Source: Variovorax paradoxus (GTDB lineage: Bacteria > Pseudomonadota > Gammaproteobacteria > Burkholderiales > Burkholderiaceae_C). From it: a stretch of DNA of 64,000 bases. The translations under genes were made by a program, and so were the position numbers. The notes beneath the pieces are model-generated. The model did no database searches. It had not been told where the DNA came from and saw only the letters and a list, made by a program, of their open reading frames with translations. Positions 38,024-46,024 of the stretch are shown here, piece by piece. The stretch lies in the NCBI RefSeq assembly GCF_030811855.1, contig NZ_JAUSRN010000003.1, positions 62,001 to 126,000 of the forward strand. The letters run 5' to 3'. Within the stretch, counting starts at the first letter, position 1, and every line of letters begins with the position of its first letter.

Positions 38024-39306
38024 GCAGAACACTGATTACCAACGGCCGCGTCATCGACCCGGCGTCGGGTACCGACAAGAAAGCCGACATAGCCATTGCC
38101 GACGGCAAGATCGCCGGCATCGGCGGCATTCCGGCTGGCTTCAAGGCCGACCGCACCATCGACGCCGCGGGCTGCATCGTGGCACCCGGCTTGGTCGACC
38201 TGGCGGCGCGCCTGCGCGAGCCCGGCTACGAACACGAAGGCATGCTCGAAAGCGAAATGGCCGCCGCCATCGCAGGCGGCGTGACCAGCGTCGTGTGCCC
38301 GCCCGACACCGACCCCGTGCTCGACGAGCCCGGCCTGGTCGAGATGCTCAAGTTTCGCGCCGAAAAATTGCAGGGCGCGCGCCTGTTCCCGCTCGGCGCG
38401 CTCACGCGCGGCCTGGCCGGCGGCGTGCTCACCGAAATGGCCGAGCTCACTGAAGCCGGCTGCATCGGCTTCAGCCAGGCCGACGTGCCGCTTGCCGACA
38501 CCCAGGTGCTGCAGCGCGCGCTGCTCTACGCAAGCACCTTCGGCTACACCGTGTGGCTGCGGCCGCAAGACCGCGACCTGGGCAAGGGCGTGGCCGCCAG
38601 CGGCCCGCTGGCCACGCGCCTGGGCCTTTCGGGCGTGCCGGTGTCAGCGGAAACCATCGCCATCTTCACCATCGTCGAACTCATGAAGAGCACCGGCGCG
38701 CGCGTGCACCTGTGCCGCATTTCCAGCGCTGCGGGCGTGGCGCTGGTGCGCGCGGCCAAGGCGCAAGGCCTGCCGCTCACCTGCGACGTCAGCATCAATT
38801 CGCTGCACCTGGCCGATACCGACATCGGCTTTTTCGACAGCCGCGCGCGCCTCAATCCGCCGCTGCGCCAGCAGGGCGACCGCGACGCGCTCTCGGCCGG
38901 GCTGGCCGACGGCACCATCGACGCGCTGGTGTCCGACCACACGCCCGTCGAGGCTGATGCCAAGACCCTGCCCTTTGCCGAAGCCGAACCCGGCGCCACC
39001 GGGCTCGAACTGCTGCTGCCGCTCGCGCTGCAATGGGGCGAGCGCAGCGGTGCCGGGCTGTCGCGCGCGCTGGAGGTCATCAGCTCTGCGCCGGCAAAGC
39101 TGCTGACGGCCGCCGATGCGGCCACCGGCATCGGCCGGCTCTCCGAGGGCGGCGTGGCCGACCTGTGCGTCTTCGACCCGGCCATCGAGTGGCAGGTGCA
39201 GCCTGAGGCGCTCAGGAGCCAGGGCAAGCACACGCCGTTCGCGGGCTACCCGCTGCAGGGTCGCGCGCGCCACACCCTGGTCGCTGGCCGCATCGTCCAC
39301 GGCTGA
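38020..39306 (+). CDS. pyrX: Non-catalytic dihydroorotase homologue (PyrX/PyrC')
   Basis: The 428-residue amidohydrolase-fold protein resembles type I dihydroorotases, with [35 protein letters not shown] and [10 protein letters not shown]. The metal motif DxHVHLREPG is replaced by [10 protein letters not shown] at about residues 62-71, so both histidines are gone. This loss is typical of pseudo-dihydroorotases that serve as structural subunits for PyrB. A true dihydroorotase should be encoded elsewhere. Confidence 0.9.
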   Translation: MSRTLITNGRVIDPASGTDKKADIAIADGKIAGIGGIPAGFKADRTIDAAGCIVAPGLVDLAARLREPGYEHEGMLESEMAAAIAGGVTSVVCPPDTDPVLDEPGLVEMLKFRAEKLQGARLFPLGALTRGLAGGVLTEMAELTEAGCIGFSQADVPLADTQVLQRALLYASTFGYTVWLRPQDRDLGKGVAASGPLATRLGLSGVPVSAETIAIFTIVELMKSTGARVHLCRISSAAGVALVRAAKAQGLPLTCDVSINSLHLADTDIGFFDSRARLNPPLRQQGDRDALSAGLADGTIDALVSDHTPVEADAKTLPFAEAEPGATGLELLLPLALQWGERSGAGLSRALEVISSAPAKLLTAADAATGIGRLSEGGVADLCVFDPAIEWQVQPEALRSQGKHTPFAGYPLQGRARHTLVAGRIVHG

Positions 39307-39329
39307 TTGAAAAGAGGGCCCGCATCTCG

Positions 39330-40076
39330 ATGGTTCATTCACTGAAGGCTTGCTGGCGCCTACTGCATGCGGTGGGACACGCGCTCGGCGGCTGGTGGAC
39401 GATCCGCTTCACTTTTCCGAGCCTCTCGCCGCAAGAGCGCAACCGGCGCGTGCAGCAGTGGTCGCGGCGCCTGCTGGAGATCATGGGCGTCACGCTCAAG
39501 GTGCAGGGCAACCCACCGGGCGATGGGCCAGTGCTGCTCATCTGCAATCACCTCTCGTGGCTCGACATCACGGCCATCCACGCCGCCTGCCACGTGCGCT
39601 TTGTCTCCAAGTCGGGCGTGAAGCACTGGCCGCTCATCGGCACGCTCTCCACCGGCGCGGGCTCGCTCTACATCGAGCGCGAGCGCCGGCGCGACGCAAT
39701 GCGCGTGGTGCACCACATGACCGAGGCGCTGCAGGGTGGCGATCGCATCGGCGTGTTCCCCGAAGGCACCACCAGCGACGGCAACGGGCTGCTCCCCTTT
39801 CACGCCAACCTGTTGCAAGCCGCCATTTCTTCCGGTGCACCCGTGCTGCCCGCCGCGCTGCGCTTTGCCGACGCGGCCACCGGCCAGACCAGCCAGGCGC
39901 CGCGCTACATCGACGACGACAACCTGCTGACTTCGTTATGGAACACGCTGCGCGCGCCGCCGCTGCTGGCCATCGTGCGCTTTGGCGAACCGCAGCCCTC
40001 GCTCGGGCGCGAGCGCCGCGCGTGGGCCCTGGCGCTGCGTGAAGACGTGCAGCAGCTGCGCCACGACACCCACTGA
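39330..40076 (+). CDS. 1-acyl-glycerol-3-phosphate acyltransferase-like (PlsC family)
   Basis: The 248-residue protein carries the acyltransferase motifs NHLSWLD (NHx4D, catalytic), SLYIERERR, FPEGTTSDG and a later proline motif (SGAPVLPAAL). An N-terminal hydrophobic stretch fits membrane attachment. It would acylate lysophosphatidic acid or a related lipid such as an ornithine lysolipid. It starts 23 bases after pyrX. Confidence 0.9.
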   Translation: MVHSLKACWRLLHAVGHALGGWWTIRFTFPSLSPQERNRRVQQWSRRLLEIMGVTLKVQGNPPGDGPVLLICNHLSWLDITAIHAACHVRFVSKSGVKHWPLIGTLSTGAGSLYIERERRRDAMRVVHHMTEALQGGDRIGVFPEGTTSDGNGLLPFHANLLQAAISSGAPVLPAALRFADAATGQTSQAPRYIDDDNLLTSLWNTLRAPPLLAIVRFGEPQPSLGRERRAWALALREDVQQLRHDTH

Positions 40077-40105
40077 CTCAGCCGTGCGCAGCGGCAAGGG
40101 CGCGC

Positions 40106-40133
40106 AAAAAAAAAGCGCTCCGGAGGAGCGCTT
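40106..40133 (-). terminator. Intrinsic terminator for the 25-residue peptide gene
   Basis: Read on the minus strand, a 9-bp stem AAGCGCTCC/GGAGCGCTT with a 3-base loop is followed by nine T. It lies 60 bases past the stop of the peptide gene at 40194-40271. On the plus strand it has no U-tract, though it may slow polymerase leaving plsC. Confidence 0.88.
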
Positions 40134-40193
40134 AACGACGCACGAATGCGCCGTGAGGAGGAACCTGCGTTCGTTTCGTATTGCTCTTGTTCT

Positions 40194-40271
40194 TCAGAGG
40201 ATGCCGAAGACCTTCAGGCCGATGATCACGACCAGTGGCACTCCGCAGAGCCAAAGGATGATGCTTTTCAT
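40194..40271 (-). CDS. 25-residue hydrophobic membrane peptide
   Basis: The minus strand encodes a 25-residue peptide starting MKSIILWLCGVPLVV and ending KVFGIL, almost entirely a single membrane helix with one Cys and a Gly-Val-Pro break. A GGAG site stands 10 bases before the ATG and a strong terminator follows, so a transcript unit is plausible. It is too short for ordinary gene calling. Function unknown; small membrane peptides of this sort often bind transporters or respond to stress. Confidence 0.65.
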   Translation of the reverse strand: MKSIILWLCGVPLVVIIGLKVFGIL

Positions 40272-40616
40272 GATCGGGGTCTCCGTTGTGTGGATAGGCC
40301 TCTACATTGGCGGGGCCCGCAGCCACGGCTTGCGGGAGAAACCAGTCCGTACGCGTGGGTGGGTGCCTACAGCTTCCAGAAACCCACGGCAACTTGTTGG
40401 AAAGTGCTGTTATTAAGTAAGCATTGGCGAGAAAAGCACCCAGCAGTAAGTCCTAAGCACGCCAGCAACACTACTTGCCAAGGGGCTGTGCAACCGCACT
40501 GAAATTCGGCGCCCATAATCCGCCTGCGACACGCCAGAGTCGCGTCAAACCCACGGCTCCGGGCCTTCAGGAAGCGAGCCAGCCATATTGCATTTCTGGC
40601 TTTTTACGGGACGACA
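40272..40616. other. Intergenic stretch, no gene identified
   Basis: No credible coding frame is seen in either direction. Part of it should hold the promoter of the 25-residue peptide gene; the A/T-rich segment near 40405-40420 (TTACTTAATAAC on the minus strand) is the only promoter-like patch I see, and it is weak. Confidence 0.4.
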
Positions 40617-41084
40617 TCATGAGCGTGATGCAGATGTTTCTACCGGCTTCTGAACCTGCGCGCAGCGAGGCCCTGGCGCAGTTTCTAAAAACACACCACA
40701 TACCGCGGCGCCTCGTGAGAGGCCTTGGGCATAGAGATCTGGGCGAGCAGACCGGACCTGCCGCACTGGTCGGTCCACCGCAACGCCAGATGCAGGCGTC
40801 GCAGGACTCGAAGACGCAGGCTTCGCCGGAAGGTTGACGGGCTTTTCGCGCTTCGGCGCAGGCAAGGCTTTCGCGGCGAAGGGTTCGCCGTCCAGCGGCA
40901 TCAGCTGCGGACTGGCATAAGAACTTTCCTTCTTTTCCCACGGAATCAGCTGTTCGATCGGCTGCGGATGCGCAGCCCATCCAACGGCAACAACCAGCAC
41001 GGCCGTCGCCCACTGGAACACGACGAACAGTCGATGCACCACGCGGCCCAAGCGCCTTGAAATTGTCATCGCGGCATTGCCCAT
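40617..41084 (-). CDS. Hypothetical single-span membrane protein
   Basis: The 155-residue frame has a basic N-terminus (SRRLGRVVHRLF), a membrane helix at about 18-38 (FQWATAVLVVAVGW), then a Lys/Pro/Ala-rich extracytoplasmic tail. Its ATG overlaps the stop of the 30-residue gene upstream (TGATG), with AAGGGG before it. The last 50 residues look less protein-like and may be a chance extension. An opposing frame at 40619-40837 is the competing reading. No function can be given. Confidence 0.45.
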   Translation of the reverse strand: MGNAAMTISRRLGRVVHRLFVVFQWATAVLVVAVGWAAHPQPIEQLIPWEKKESSYASPQLMPLDGEPFAAKALPAPKREKPVNLPAKPASSSPATPASGVAVDRPVRQVRSARPDLYAQGLSRGAAVCGVFLETAPGPRCAQVQKPVETSASRS

Positions 41085-41176
41085 CATCGCCCCTTGCAGC
41101 CTCGCCAGAAATCGTAGATGGCTGCGGCGATGACCAGAACCACCGCGTTGAGCATGATCCATTCGAGTACGTCCAT
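41084..41176 (-). CDS. 30-residue membrane peptide coupled to the next gene
   Basis: The peptide starts MDVLEWIMLNAVVLVI and ends IYDFWRGCKGR: one membrane helix with a basic C-terminal end, implying the C-terminus stays in the cytoplasm. AAAGGCGG precedes the ATG. Its TGA overlaps the ATG of the following 155-codon gene, which supports both being real. Unknown function; it does not look like KdpF or another subunit I recognise. Confidence 0.55.
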   Translation of the reverse strand: MDVLEWIMLNAVVLVIAAAIYDFWRGCKGR

Positions 41177-41313
41177 GGGGCCGCCTTTCGATTGAGTGCA
41201 TCGATAGGCTAAGGCGGCAAAGGTGCGGGCGCGAGGGGCATTTGTCATGTCGCAGCGGGCTTTTTGACAGGTACTGGGATGCAGGGGGAGACGCCGCGTC
41301 TAAGGGAAGTGCG

Positions 41314-41352
41314 CCATCCATGTGGATGGTGATAGGATGGCGTATGCCATCC
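41314..41352. promoter_or_regulatory. Array of four GGATGG/CCATCC half-sites, probable operator
   Basis: CCATCC at 41314 pairs with GGATGG at 41324 (4-base spacer), and GGATGG at 41335 pairs with CCATCC at 41347 (6-base spacer, running into the first codons of the downstream gene). Ribbon-helix-helix dimers bind short repeated half-sites of this kind, so autoregulation of the gene at 41344 is likely. Confidence 0.55.
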
Positions 41353-41769
41353 AAAACCGCAATCGCACCTCCAACCGCCAAGACGCCGGAGTCCGAGAAG
41401 ATCACCATCAACATGGGCTTCGTCGATCTGGGCAATATCGACCTGCTCGTGGCGGAAGGCTTCTATTCGAACCGCACGGACTTCATTCGCACGGCCATCC
41501 GTACCCATCTTTCGACCCATGCCGACGTGCTGCGCCAGGCCGTGACACGCAAGATGCTGGTGCTGGGTCTGCAGAGTTTTTCGGTCGCAGACCTCGAGGC
41601 CGCCCGCGCCGCTGGCGAGAAACTCCAGATTCGGGTGCTTGGCCTTGCCGTCATAGATCCGAACGTCAGTCCCGCGCTCGCCAGCGCGACCATCGACTCG
41701 CTGACCGTGCTCGGCGCGCTTCACGCATCCCCGGCTGTCAAGGCGGCGCTGGCAGGACGCATCCGCTAG
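41344..41769 (+). CDS. Ribbon-helix-helix (CopG-like) transcription factor
   Basis: The 141-residue protein has a ribbon-helix-helix region at about 18-60: the strand ITINMGFVDLGNIDLLV and helices EGFYSNRTDFIRTAIRTHL, with the turn YSNRTDF typical of the fold. The C-terminal half (about 65-140) is an Ala-rich region of unknown role. The start at 41344 lies within an array of half-sites. It precedes the esterase gene by 32 bases and probably regulates that transcript. Confidence 0.8.
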   Translation: MPSKTAIAPPTAKTPESEKITINMGFVDLGNIDLLVAEGFYSNRTDFIRTAIRTHLSTHADVLRQAVTRKMLVLGLQSFSVADLEAARAAGEKLQIRVLGLAVIDPNVSPALASATIDSLTVLGALHASPAVKAALAGRIR

Positions 41770-41801
41770 TTTTTTCTCTACCCAATTTCCCGGACCAATC
41801 A

Positions 41802-42899
41802 ATGAATCCACTTTTCGCGGGCCTGATGGACAAGGCCGCCCATCTCACCCGCCACGGGCGCTTGGCCGAAGCCACCCAGGCCATTCAGCGCGCACTGCGG
41901 AGCGGCGCAGGGCCGCAGCCGGCAGCGCCCGACGGATCGCACTTGTCCAAGGCCGACTCAGACGTCATCGAGGTCGAAGCCCGAGTGATCGACGAGGAGC
42001 GCCCAACGCAGTCGCCCCGGGCGACAGAGGGCACCGAACAATGGGTCAAGGGCACGTTCGCGCACCAGGGCCGCACCATCGACTACATGCTTTTCGTTCC
42101 GGTGCCAGCCGCAGAGCAGCGCGAGTCGCCGCAGCCACTGATCGTGATGCTTCACGGGTGCACCCAGAACGCTACCGACTTCGCCGCCGGCACGCGCATG
42201 AACGAGCACGCACGTGCCTGCGGCGCGATGGTGCTCTATCCCGAACAGGCGCAAAGGGCCAATGGCCAGAAATGCTGGAACTGGTTCAAGTCCCAGCATC
42301 AGCAACGCGACCGGGGCGAACCCGCGTTGTTGACTGCGCTGACCCAACACATCACGCAGCAGCAGCACGCAGACCGTCACAGGGTCTACGTGGCAGGCCT
42401 GTCCGCAGGGGGCGCCATGGCCGATGTCCTCGGTCATTGCTATCCCGATGTCTACGCCGCCGTGGGCGTGCATTCCGGTCTTCCGCACGGTGCCGCGCAT
42501 GACGTGGCGTCGGCCTTGAGCGCGATGCGAACAGGCGCAGCGCGGGGTTCCTCCGGTGCAACAGCAAAGCGGCCGCCGACCATTGTTTTTCATGGCGACG
42601 CGGACACGACCGTTCATGCCAACAACGGGCTGGCCATCCTCGCGGGGGCGATCCCGGGAGAGGTCAAGGACGGCCAATCGCCATCGGGCCGGCGCTTCAC
42701 GCGAACGCTCTATCCCGCGTCCCAAGCCTGCGGAGATTCCGAGCATTGGCGTCTTCACGGCACGGGCCATGCGTGGTCGGGTGGCAGCGCGCACGGCAGC
42801 TATACGCAGCCCGAAGGCGTCGACGCGAGCCGCGAGATGCTTCGGTTCTTCCTCGCCCATCGATTGGGCGACAACCGCCATGGCGGGCAGCCTGTCTAG
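41802..42899 (+). CDS. PHB-depolymerase family esterase
   Basis: The 365-residue alpha/beta hydrolase has the oxyanion motif MLHGCTQNATDFAAGT, the nucleophile Ser201 in AGLSAGGAMADVL, an acid in FHGDADTTVHANNG and the His in GTGHAWSGG. This is the extracellular-type poly(3-hydroxybutyrate) depolymerase/feruloyl-esterase-like family, but no signal peptide is visible, so an intracellular carboxylesterase or PHB-oligomer hydrolase is possible. About 80 residues before the fold are non-conserved. It follows the RHH regulator. Confidence 0.85.
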   Translation: MNPLFAGLMDKAAHLTRHGRLAEATQAIQRALRSGAGPQPAAPDGSHLSKADSDVIEVEARVIDEERPTQSPRATEGTEQWVKGTFAHQGRTIDYMLFVPVPAAEQRESPQPLIVMLHGCTQNATDFAAGTRMNEHARACGAMVLYPEQAQRANGQKCWNWFKSQHQQRDRGEPALLTALTQHITQQQHADRHRVYVAGLSAGGAMADVLGHCYPDVYAAVGVHSGLPHGAAHDVASALSAMRTGAARGSSGATAKRPPTIVFHGDADTTVHANNGLAILAGAIPGEVKDGQSPSGRRFTRTLYPASQACGDSEHWRLHGTGHAWSGGSAHGSYTQPEGVDASREMLRFFLAHRLGDNRHGGQPV

Positions 42900-42953
42900 G
42901 CAGCGCCTGGATGGCTAATTGCCTTGCTGCCGGTTACAAATGCGAAGGCTTGC

Positions 42954-42974
42954 TGGTGTTCGGCAGGAATCGAA
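42954..42974. repeat. Degenerate copy of the tRNA-Arg 3' end (candidate attachment site)
   Basis: The segment reads TGGTG then TTCGGCAGGAATCGAA. The tRNA-Arg gene at 45422-45444 reads TGGTG-CC-TTCGACAGGAATCGAA in the same direction: 15 of 16 bases plus the CCA-side pentamer match, with a 2-base deletion. No tRNA can be folded around the left copy. It is what a tRNA-directed integration leaves at the far end of an island. Confidence 0.55.
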
Positions 42975-43444
42975 AATCGGGCTGTATCCCGCATGAATGC
43001 TTGATTTCACTCAGAGAACGTATGGGTGTGCCGACAGATCTACCAGCCGAATTCCCCGCTGGACCGGATGTTGCAGTTCTGACACACGAGCTTGCCTGCC
43101 CGACTGCCGGAAGACTCAAACGGTGGCGAACTGCATGTGAGGCATGCGAACAGAACCTCGCAGCTGTTCCGATCTGACGTTGGTTTCGCCGTCAATACAG
43201 ACGGTCAGAGCCAAGGGGTTGACTCTCGATTGTGATCGCTAGTGCAAAGCTCCTCTGCTGTCCTAGGTCGCAACCGCCATCGAAGCACCCCAAGCACTCA
43301 AGATCGCCTTCTTTGACCTCACTTGCCATCATCCAGCACGATTCGGCAGGCTGAGGTCTGTCTACAGGCATGCGCGCCCGCTGTTGTCCCGCACCTCCCC
43401 AGCCTCCGTGTTTAATCGTGGCTCCGAAATATCAGAGATGCCTG
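42975..43444. other. Gene-free left part of the putative island
   Basis: About 470 bases without a convincing coding frame, with less GC-rich composition than the flanks. It presumably holds the promoter for the two island genes, but I see no clear -35/-10 pair, integrase fragment or transposon end. Confidence 0.4.
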
Positions 43445-44194
43445 ATGAAGTACACGCTTGCGCAGACGATGAATCGTTCACTTCGGTGGTTACTCGCCCT
43501 CGGTGCAGCCGCTGCCGTCGGTGTCCAGGGGACGTACCTGTACAAATTTGGCCCAGGTGCTTGGCTTACGCTGTCCAGCGACCCCGCCGTTTGGGGTCAA
43601 TATGGTGACTACATCGGCGGCCTCCTGAATCCGATTTTTTCGTCTCTGGCATTCGGCGGTTTGGTCGTCACCATCGTCCTGCAGGCTCGACAGATTGACG
43701 AGGCCAGGCGGAGCTCCGAGCTTGAGGAAATGCAGCGCGTGCAGTCCACCATCGCTGGCCGGATCGACCACCTACTGACGTCGCAGGTCATCGTGAACAC
43801 CAACGAGTACAAGAACCTTCACCGGTTCGCGGATAACCCTCAGACAGTATTCGAGTTGGTGGCCTCATTGGGCACCATGGTCCTGAGCGTGCCGGAAGAG
43901 GGCGAGACGAACTGGTTGAAGTGGGCTTGGGACGACATAACTGCCGAAGGGCTGAAGAAGGCCCTCGATGCGCAGACGGTGCCGTTACGGCTCGAATTTG
44001 AGTCACTGAGCTATATGCTGCTGCAGTATGAGATGCATCAGGGTTCGCAGGTCGTCATGGACTTTTACAAGTACAGGTTCACGGCGGTTCTTGTGTGGCT
44101 CGACGCGCTCGGCTTGCTCAACGTGCACCATCAGGTCCAGAAGTTCTTCAACCCGAAGGAACACCGGCCACACATGAAGCCCGAGACAAAGTGA
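43445..44194 (+). CDS. Membrane protein resembling putative AbiC phage-abortive proteins
   Basis: The 249-residue protein has two N-terminal membrane helices (LRWLLALGAAAAVGVQGTYL and NPIFSSLAFGGLVVTIVLQ) joined by a short loop with WGQYGDYIGGLLNPIF, then a charged cytoplasmic helical region (ARQIDEARRSSELEEMQRVQ). This two-helix plus coiled-coil layout is characteristic of the putAbiC family, whose members are suspected phage-exclusion proteins. Its TGA overlaps the ATG of a PIN nuclease gene. Codon use is less GC-biased than in the neighbours. Assignment is by pattern memory; the C-terminal half is not recognised. Confidence 0.6.
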   Translation: MKYTLAQTMNRSLRWLLALGAAAAVGVQGTYLYKFGPGAWLTLSSDPAVWGQYGDYIGGLLNPIFSSLAFGGLVVTIVLQARQIDEARRSSELEEMQRVQSTIAGRIDHLLTSQVIVNTNEYKNLHRFADNPQTVFELVASLGTMVLSVPEEGETNWLKWAWDDITAEGLKKALDAQTVPLRLEFESLSYMLLQYEMHQGSQVVMDFYKYRFTAVLVWLDALGLLNVHHQVQKFFNPKEHRPHMKPETK

Positions 44195-45231
44195 TGTTCA
44201 ACGTGCTGATCGACACGTGTATCTGGCTTGACCTCGCCGACAAGCCGCAGCAGACGGCTCTAATGGCGCCGCTTGAAGGGATACTGGCCTATGGCGGCAT
44301 CAACCTACTGGTGCCAAGGATCGTGCTTGAGGAGTTCAAAAAGAACCGGGGGCGCGTCGCTGAGAAGAGCAACAAGGGCTTAAACACGCACCTCAATCTC
44401 GTCAAGGATGCTGTGCGCCGCTCAAAGGACGACAAGAGGAAGAAGGATCGCATCCTCGCGTACCTCGGTGACCTTGGGCGAAAGGGGGCAGAGGTCGGGG
44501 GTTCGGCCAAGAAGACGCTTGATCGCATTCAGGAGATTCTCGAGGCGTTCCCGATCATCGAGACCAGTGACGCCGCTAAGATCAAGGCAGCTGACCGTGC
44601 GCTACAGCGTAAGGGGCCGTGCCATCAAGACAAGAATTCGATGGCCGATGCGCTGATCATTGAGACGTACTTTGAGACGGTGAAAGCGGGTGCGCCGCGC
44701 GAGCGGTTCGCTTTCGTCACGCACAACAAGCATGACTACGGCGCTGTTGCCGGCGACGATCGTTTGCCTCACGCCGACATCGCTTCAGGATTCAGCAAGA
44801 TCAGGTCGATGTACTTCACGAATTTGAACTCGTGCCTGCACAAGATCAACCCTGAATTCGTCAGCGAGATTCTGTACATGGACTCATTTGAGGAAGAGCC
44901 CAGACCGTTGTCTGAGGTGATGTGGTGGATCGACCGCCTGACTACTCAAGTCTGGCACAACCGTCACAAAGGCCGCGAGTACCTCATTAATCAGGGCCGG
45001 ACCAAGATCGTCACTCGTGCGGAGTGGGGCGCAACGCCTGGTCGAAACACCGGCGACATGATCGTCGACGATATATGGAAGGGCGCGCTCAAGGCCGCAA
45101 AGGAGGCCGAAAAGGAGCTTGGCACGAACAACATCGGGCCGTACAGTGACTTTGAGTGGGGAATGATCAGCGGGAAGCTTTCGGCCCTGAGGTGGGCGAT
45201 GGGTGACGATTGGGACAATCTCGACACGTGA
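44194..45231 (+). CDS. PIN-domain ribonuclease-like protein (DUF4935-like)
   Basis: The 345-residue protein starts with a PIN fold: VLIDTCIWLDLA places an acidic residue at Asp7, VPRIVLEEFKKN gives Glu46/Glu47, SMADALIIETYF gives Asp152 and FVTHNKHDYG gives Asp181, a plausible four-acid metal site. A basic helical insert (about 48-110, SKDDKRKKDRILAYL) separates the first two. The C-terminal 140 residues are unrecognised. PIN proteins cut RNA and often act as toxins. Coupled translation with the upstream membrane protein (TGATG, or GTGA if GTG 44191 is used) suggests a two-component effector. Confidence 0.72.
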   Translation: MFNVLIDTCIWLDLADKPQQTALMAPLEGILAYGGINLLVPRIVLEEFKKNRGRVAEKSNKGLNTHLNLVKDAVRRSKDDKRKKDRILAYLGDLGRKGAEVGGSAKKTLDRIQEILEAFPIIETSDAAKIKAADRALQRKGPCHQDKNSMADALIIETYFETVKAGAPRERFAFVTHNKHDYGAVAGDDRLPHADIASGFSKIRSMYFTNLNSCLHKINPEFVSEILYMDSFEEEPRPLSEVMWWIDRLTTQVWHNRHKGREYLINQGRTKIVTRAEWGATPGRNTGDMIVDDIWKGALKAAKEAEKELGTNNIGPYSDFEWGMISGKLSALRWAMGDDWDNLDT

Positions 45232-45350
45232 CCCACAAGTGAGCGCCATGATTCCTTGTTGGTGTCGAGTCTGTTGGAGCCGGTGTCTACCGGCAAAAAT
45301 GATGGTATTCCGCTGCGATGGGATCGCTACCGACTGAGACAGGATGAACA

Positions 45351-45388
45351 AAGAAAAACCCGCCACGCCTTGGAGCGTGCGGGGTTTC
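45351..45388 (-). terminator. Terminator downstream of tRNA-Arg
   Basis: On the minus strand a hairpin with stem AAACCC/GGGTTT, a 2x2 internal mismatch, CACGC/GCGTG and a 6-base loop is followed by TTTTTCTTT. It sits 34 bases past the tRNA 3' end and could also stop readthrough from the convergent PIN gene. Confidence 0.75.
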
Positions 45389-45421
45389 TGATGTGGGGTG
45401 AGACGCCGTGAACCGGGTCCT

Positions 45422-45496
45422 TGGTGCCTTCGACAGGAATCGAACCTGTATCTGAGTCTTAGGAGGACCCCGTTCTATCCATTGAACTACGAAGAC
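45422..45496 (-). tRNA. tRNA-Arg (CCU anticodon)
   Basis: The minus strand folds into a tRNA: acceptor GTCTTCG/CGAAGGC (one G-U pair), D-arm TAGTTCAATGGATAGAAC, anticodon stem GGGTC/GACTC with loop CTCCTAA (anticodon CCT, reading AGG), T-arm CAGGTTCGATTCCTG and encoded CCA. AGG is rare in GC-rich genomes and this tRNA is a well-known integration target for islands and phages. Confidence 0.96.
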
Positions 45497-45578
45497 GGAG
45501 GGCGGCCCTGACTTTACCAGTTCGGGGCGGCTCCGGCTTGTCGACTGCCTGAGCCGCCGAGTGGCCTGCTGCTGCTGC

Positions 45579-45818
45579 TCAGCGCAGGCCGATGCGCGAG
45601 GCGTGCCAGCGCAGCACGTCGGCGCGCAGCGGGTCTGATGCCTCGATGCGGTTGGCGCGCACTTGGAGGGCGCGCATCTGCTCAACTTCGTCGATGACCT
45701 TGCCGGGGCTCAGCAAGGCCTGAACGAGCACGCTGGCCTCTTCGGCAAATGCCTTGAGCGCGCCAGCCAAGCCACCACCAAATGCGCTCGCGCCGGACGA
45801 TCGTTCAAGGGTAGGCAT
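45579..45818 (-). CDS. Hypothetical 79-residue protein
   Basis: A small acidic/alanine-rich protein, MPTLERSSGASAFGGG then a helical segment AGALKAFAEEASVLVQALL and ending RADVLRWHASRIGLR. AGGAG lies 6 bases before the ATG. A GGGTAAACCC palindrome beside a TAAAAT box lies 42 bases further upstream, the same arrangement as before the small gene at 63287. No known domain is recognised; cytoplasmic by composition. Confidence 0.7.
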   Translation of the reverse strand: MPTLERSSGASAFGGGLAGALKAFAEEASVLVQALLSPGKVIDEVEQMRALQVRANRIEASDPLRADVLRWHASRIGLR

Positions 45819-45859
45819 AAAAAACTCCTGCGTTAGATGGATAGGCTGAATTGCCCTCC

Positions 45860-45875
45860 ATTTTAGGGTTTACCC
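45860..45875 (-). promoter_or_regulatory. Promoter/operator with GGGTAAACCC palindrome
   Basis: On the minus strand GAATTCGGGTAAACCCTAAAAT combines a 10-bp palindrome with a -10-like TAAAAT; a matching block lies at 63480-63495. It would drive the gene at 45579-45818. The rest of 45876-46024 holds no gene. Confidence 0.5.
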
Positions 45876-46024
45876 GAATTCCCCTCGGCAAGGCCAAAAA
45901 GACCGCGTACTGCCTGCCGCTCCGCGTGGCTTTGCCCAAGTGCGGGGGTCGCATTGGATCGCCGTTCCCGCTTGATCGCCCACCATGCGGCACGGGGTTA
46001 CCCCAAGACAAAATCTTGAAAAAG

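Noticed and set aside
40619-40837. Possible 72-residue plus-strand gene (MSVMQMFLPASEPARS)
   Set aside because: Weak ribosome site and no recognisable feature; overlaps the minus-strand membrane protein whose coupling with an upstream gene is better evidence. Kept as an alternative reading only.
42945-43020. A second tRNA gene at the left repeat
   Set aside because: Only the T-loop to acceptor end matches; the 5' T-stem, anticodon arm and 5' acceptor strand cannot be found, so it is a fragment.
42913-43177. Plus-strand frame of about 88 codons after the esterase gene
   Set aside because: No ribosome site, no family character, and it runs through the tRNA-fragment repeat.
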